In this document: piece after piece, positions 61,794-64,000 of the stretch
How the letters are laid out: each line of letters begins with the position of its first letter
Numbering within the stretch: position 1 is the first letter of the stretch
Made by a program: the position numbers and the translations under genes
NCBI GenBank assembly: GCA_027487835.1
Contig: JAIYCU010000001.1
Span: 1 to 64,000, forward strand
Reading direction: 5' to 3'
Origin: Bacteroidota bacterium
Lineage (GTDB): Bacteria > Bacteroidota > Bacteroidia > UKL13-3
Length of the DNA stretch: 64,000 bases
Notes under the pieces: model-generated
The model's database searches: none
What the model was told of the DNA's origin: nothing
Seen by the model: only the letters and a program-made list of their open reading frames with translations

Positions 61794-64000
61794 TTACCTA
61801 AGGATTATTCTTTGGAAATTCTTGTCCACTTTAAACTTAATAGTGCCTACTGCAAAGTGCTTTTCAGTTAACTTTATGCTTTTGCCATCTACAATGGCTT
61901 CTTTACAATTGAAAGGTAAGCCATGAAATACTACCTTGAAATTTCTACAAGGAGAATCATAATTGCCTTCTTCCAAAATATGATTTAGAATTAGGTTTTT
62001 ATCATTGCCAGAAACATAAAAACGATTGTGGTTAAACAAGCCAGCTTTGTAGCCATAATTATCGCCAGCATCTTCATACAATACGCTTAATACGTTTTGA
62101 TCTTTGGTAAAATATACGTTTAGGGTTATTTCTGTAATTTCAATTTCCCCTACATATTGCATTTTGGGATAATTGGGAATAACTGCTCCTGCTCGCACAA
62201 AAACGGGTATTCTATCTATTGGGCAAGTAACATTGTATTCTTTTCCTCCTTTATATTCAGTGTCATTCCACAAGTGATACCAAGTGCCTCTTGGAATATA
62301 TACCACACGTTCGTTGGTTCCAGGATGCAGTACTGGGCAAATGAGCAAATGGTCGCCAAAGCAATACTCATCCATTCTATCTCTGGTTTCTGGGTCGGTT
62401 TGATCCAAAAAAGACAAGGGTCTTATAATTGGCGTTCCATAATTGCTATGTTGCCAAAAGGAGGTGTAAAAATAGGGAAGTAGTTGGTACCTTAAATGAA
62501 TGAACTTTTTGATGATAAACTCATATTTGGTTCCAAAACTCCAAGGCTCTTGGTTAAACTTGGTCTCATTACCCGCACTGTGAGTTCTAAAAAAAGTATG
62601 AAAGGTAGCCAATTGAATCCAACGAGTATAAAGTTCTCCATCTGGTTCTCCTATGAACCCACCCACATCACTACCCGCAAAAGATACGCCTGAAATAGAA
62701 AGGCGTTGGCATTGGATATTGGCTAGCCATAAATGCTCCCAACTTGCGGTATTGTCACCTGTCCAAACGCTAGAGTAGCGCTGCATGCCACTATAACCAG
62801 AGCGTGTAATAACAAAGGGGCGATTAGGCATCAAGAATTTTTTCAATCCATTATAAGTAGCCCTAGCCATTTGCATTCCGTAAACATTATGACCTTTTCT
62901 ATGGCTGCATGGATTGCCATCAAAATCATGGCGAACATCTTCAGGGAAAGTGCCAATTTCAAACACTGCTGGCTCATTCATATCGTTCCAAACACCTTTA
63001 ACACCTGCTTCCACTAAGCCATTAAACAAAGTACTCCACCATTCCCTTACCGCTGGGTTGGTAAAGTCTGGAAAGTGGCACTTGCCTGGCCAAACATCTC
63101 CCTCCATTAAGGTTCCATCCGCCCTTTTGCAGTAGTAATCATTCTGAATGCCTTGCTGCCAAACATCATAATCTTTGTCAATCTTAATGCCCGGATCGAT
63201 AATAACTACTGTTTTAAAACCTTGTTCACTCAAATCACTAAGTAAACCTTTTGGGTCAGGAAAATACTCTTTGCTCCAAGTAAAACACCTGAAGCCTTCC
63301 ATATAATCAATGTCAAGATATATTACATCACAAGGGATTTTACGCTTTCTAAACTCCTCTGTAATTTCCCTCACTTTGCTTTCAGGATAATAACTCCATT
63401 TGCACTGATGATAGCCAAGAGCCCACAAAGGGGGAAGTTCATGGGTGCCAGTTAAGGAGGCATATTGTTCAACTACATTTGTAAGTTGAGGGCCATAAAT
63501 AAAATAGTAATTCATCTCGCCCCCACGGGCCCAAAAGCTACAGGTATCGTTTTGCTCTTTGCCAAAATCAAAAATGGTTCTAAAGGTATTGTCATAGAAA
63601 ACGCCATATCCATGTTTGCCTTGCCCGTGTAAGCCCATGTAGAAAGGGATGTTCTTATAAAGCGGGTCGGTATCTTTTCCATAACCATATACATCCGAGC
63701 CGTAATTTTCAAAATATTTGCCACGCATATTCAGCTCTGTAGGTTTGTCTCCCATTCCGTAGAATGATTCGTCGGGCTGAATTTTCTTGCTGCAATAATT
63801 TATTTTGCCGCCCTTTAAAAGATAGTGCTGCCAATGAAAACCAAGTTCATCCTCTAAAATGATTTCTCGGTTTTTGTTCATTAAGGTTATGGCAATATTT
63901 GCTTTGTTGATTTGACAAATTACTTTGGCTGTTTCAATTTCGTAATAAGTGTCAAACTCCCTAAAATCCATTGAAGTTAACTTTATTCTAAAGTATTTGC
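61794..64000 (-). CDS. Glycoside hydrolase family 31 alpha-glucosidase, 5' end beyond the window
   Basis: From the first ATG (63971) this gives 725 residues; the frame stays open to the window edge. GH31 enzymes are nearly 800 residues, so the true start probably lies outside. The nucleophile is Asp330 (GVWNDMNEP) and the likely acid/base is Asp406 (VWTGDNTASW), counted from the ATG. The N-terminal galactose-mutarotase-like part and catalytic barrel are clear. It releases alpha-linked glucose or related sugars. No signal peptide can be judged. It ends 3 bp before the MCE gene's stop on the other strand. Confidence 0.93.
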   Translation of the reverse strand, partial: KYFRIKLTSMDFREFDTYYEIETAKVICQINKANIAITLMNKNREIILEDELGFHWQHYLLKGGKINYCSKKIQPDESFYGMGDKPTELNMRGKYFENYGSDVYGYGKDTDPLYKNIPFYMGLHGQGKHGYGVFYDNTFRTIFDFGKEQNDTCSFWARGGEMNYYFIYGPQLTNVVEQYASLTGTHELPPLWALGYHQCKWSYYPESKVREITEEFRKRKIPCDVIYLDIDYMEGFRCFTWSKEYFPDPKGLLSDLSEQGFKTVVIIDPGIKIDKDYDVWQQGIQNDYYCKRADGTLMEGDVWPGKCHFPDFTNPAVREWWSTLFNGLVEAGVKGVWNDMNEPAVFEIGTFPEDVRHDFDGNPCSHRKGHNVYGMQMARATYNGLKKFLMPNRPFVITRSGYSGMQRYSSVWTGDNTASWEHLWLANIQCQRLSISGVSFAGSDVGGFIGEPDGELYTRWIQLATFHTFFRTHSAGNETKFNQEPWSFGTKYEFIIKKFIHLRYQLLPYFYTSFWQHSNYGTPIIRPLSFLDQTDPETRDRMDEYCFGDHLLICPVLHPGTNERVVYIPRGTWYHLWNDTEYKGGKEYNVTCPIDRIPVFVRAGAVIPNYPKMQYVGEIEITEITLNVYFTKDQNVLSVLYEDAGDNYGYKAGLFNHNRFYVSGNDKNLILNHILEEGNYDSPCRNFKVVFHGLPFNCKEAIVDGKSIKLTEKHFAVGTIKFKVDKNFQRIILR

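Overview
The window looks like chromosomal DNA from a free-living, aerobic member of the Bacteroidota. The evidence is a low G+C content, gliding genes (gldA, gldF, gldG), a type IX secretion sorting domain, TonB/HmuY-type heme uptake, TPR-containing sensor kinases, and promoters of the phylum's -7 type (TAnnTTTG, here often TAnnTTCG) in place of Shine-Dalgarno sites. I cannot fix the order or family from the sequence alone. No transposase, integrase, phage gene or CRISPR array was found.

Layout. 0-5 kb: a cut-off tRNA-Ser, a double-AAA+ ATPase, and a two-gene type III polyketide synthase/UbiA prenyltransferase operon. 5-13 kb: a response regulator/TPR-kinase pair, a small lipoprotein, then a LuxR-type regulator and a HisKA_3-type kinase bracketing two unknown secreted proteins. 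12.5-19 kb: SCO1 and cytochrome c, alanine dehydrogenase, an ECF sigma factor with a membrane/barrel partner, and groES-groEL behind a sigma-54-like promoter. 19-27 kb: secreted unknowns, a serine hydrolase, an AlkB-like hydroxylase, a lone CoA-transferase B subunit, and a receiver/TPR-kinase pair. 27-34 kb: malate dehydrogenase, gldA-gldF-gldG plus a DUF4340 protein, a CNNM/CorC-type membrane protein, and a GreA/GreB-like protein. 34-40 kb: a heme-uptake operon with two HmuY-like proteins, one a lipoprotein and one a predicted type IX substrate, around a TonB receptor. 40-47 kb: thiolase, NADP-isocitrate dehydrogenase and assorted single genes. 47.2-51.4 kb: an accessory island with a doubly deleted DUF1016 gene, a two-gene block of unknown function between similar short repeats, a 63/64-bp tandem array, and a PIN-domain toxin-antitoxin pair. 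51.5-64 kb: a subtilase, a solute symporter, ComB-GcvT, LptD, an amidase, an MCE protein and a GH31 glucosidase that runs off the window.

The most unusual signal is not a gene. It is a short palindrome, GGTT-N1/2-AACC within a wider TTYGGTTYRAACCRAA, found exactly 16 times by eye. It lies inside genes in different reading phases as well as between genes, like a highly iterated palindrome. Also notable are the tandem array built of three related 21-bp blocks (two direct, one inverted), the twin HmuY heme locus, and two genes whose promoter spacing predicts leaderless mRNAs.
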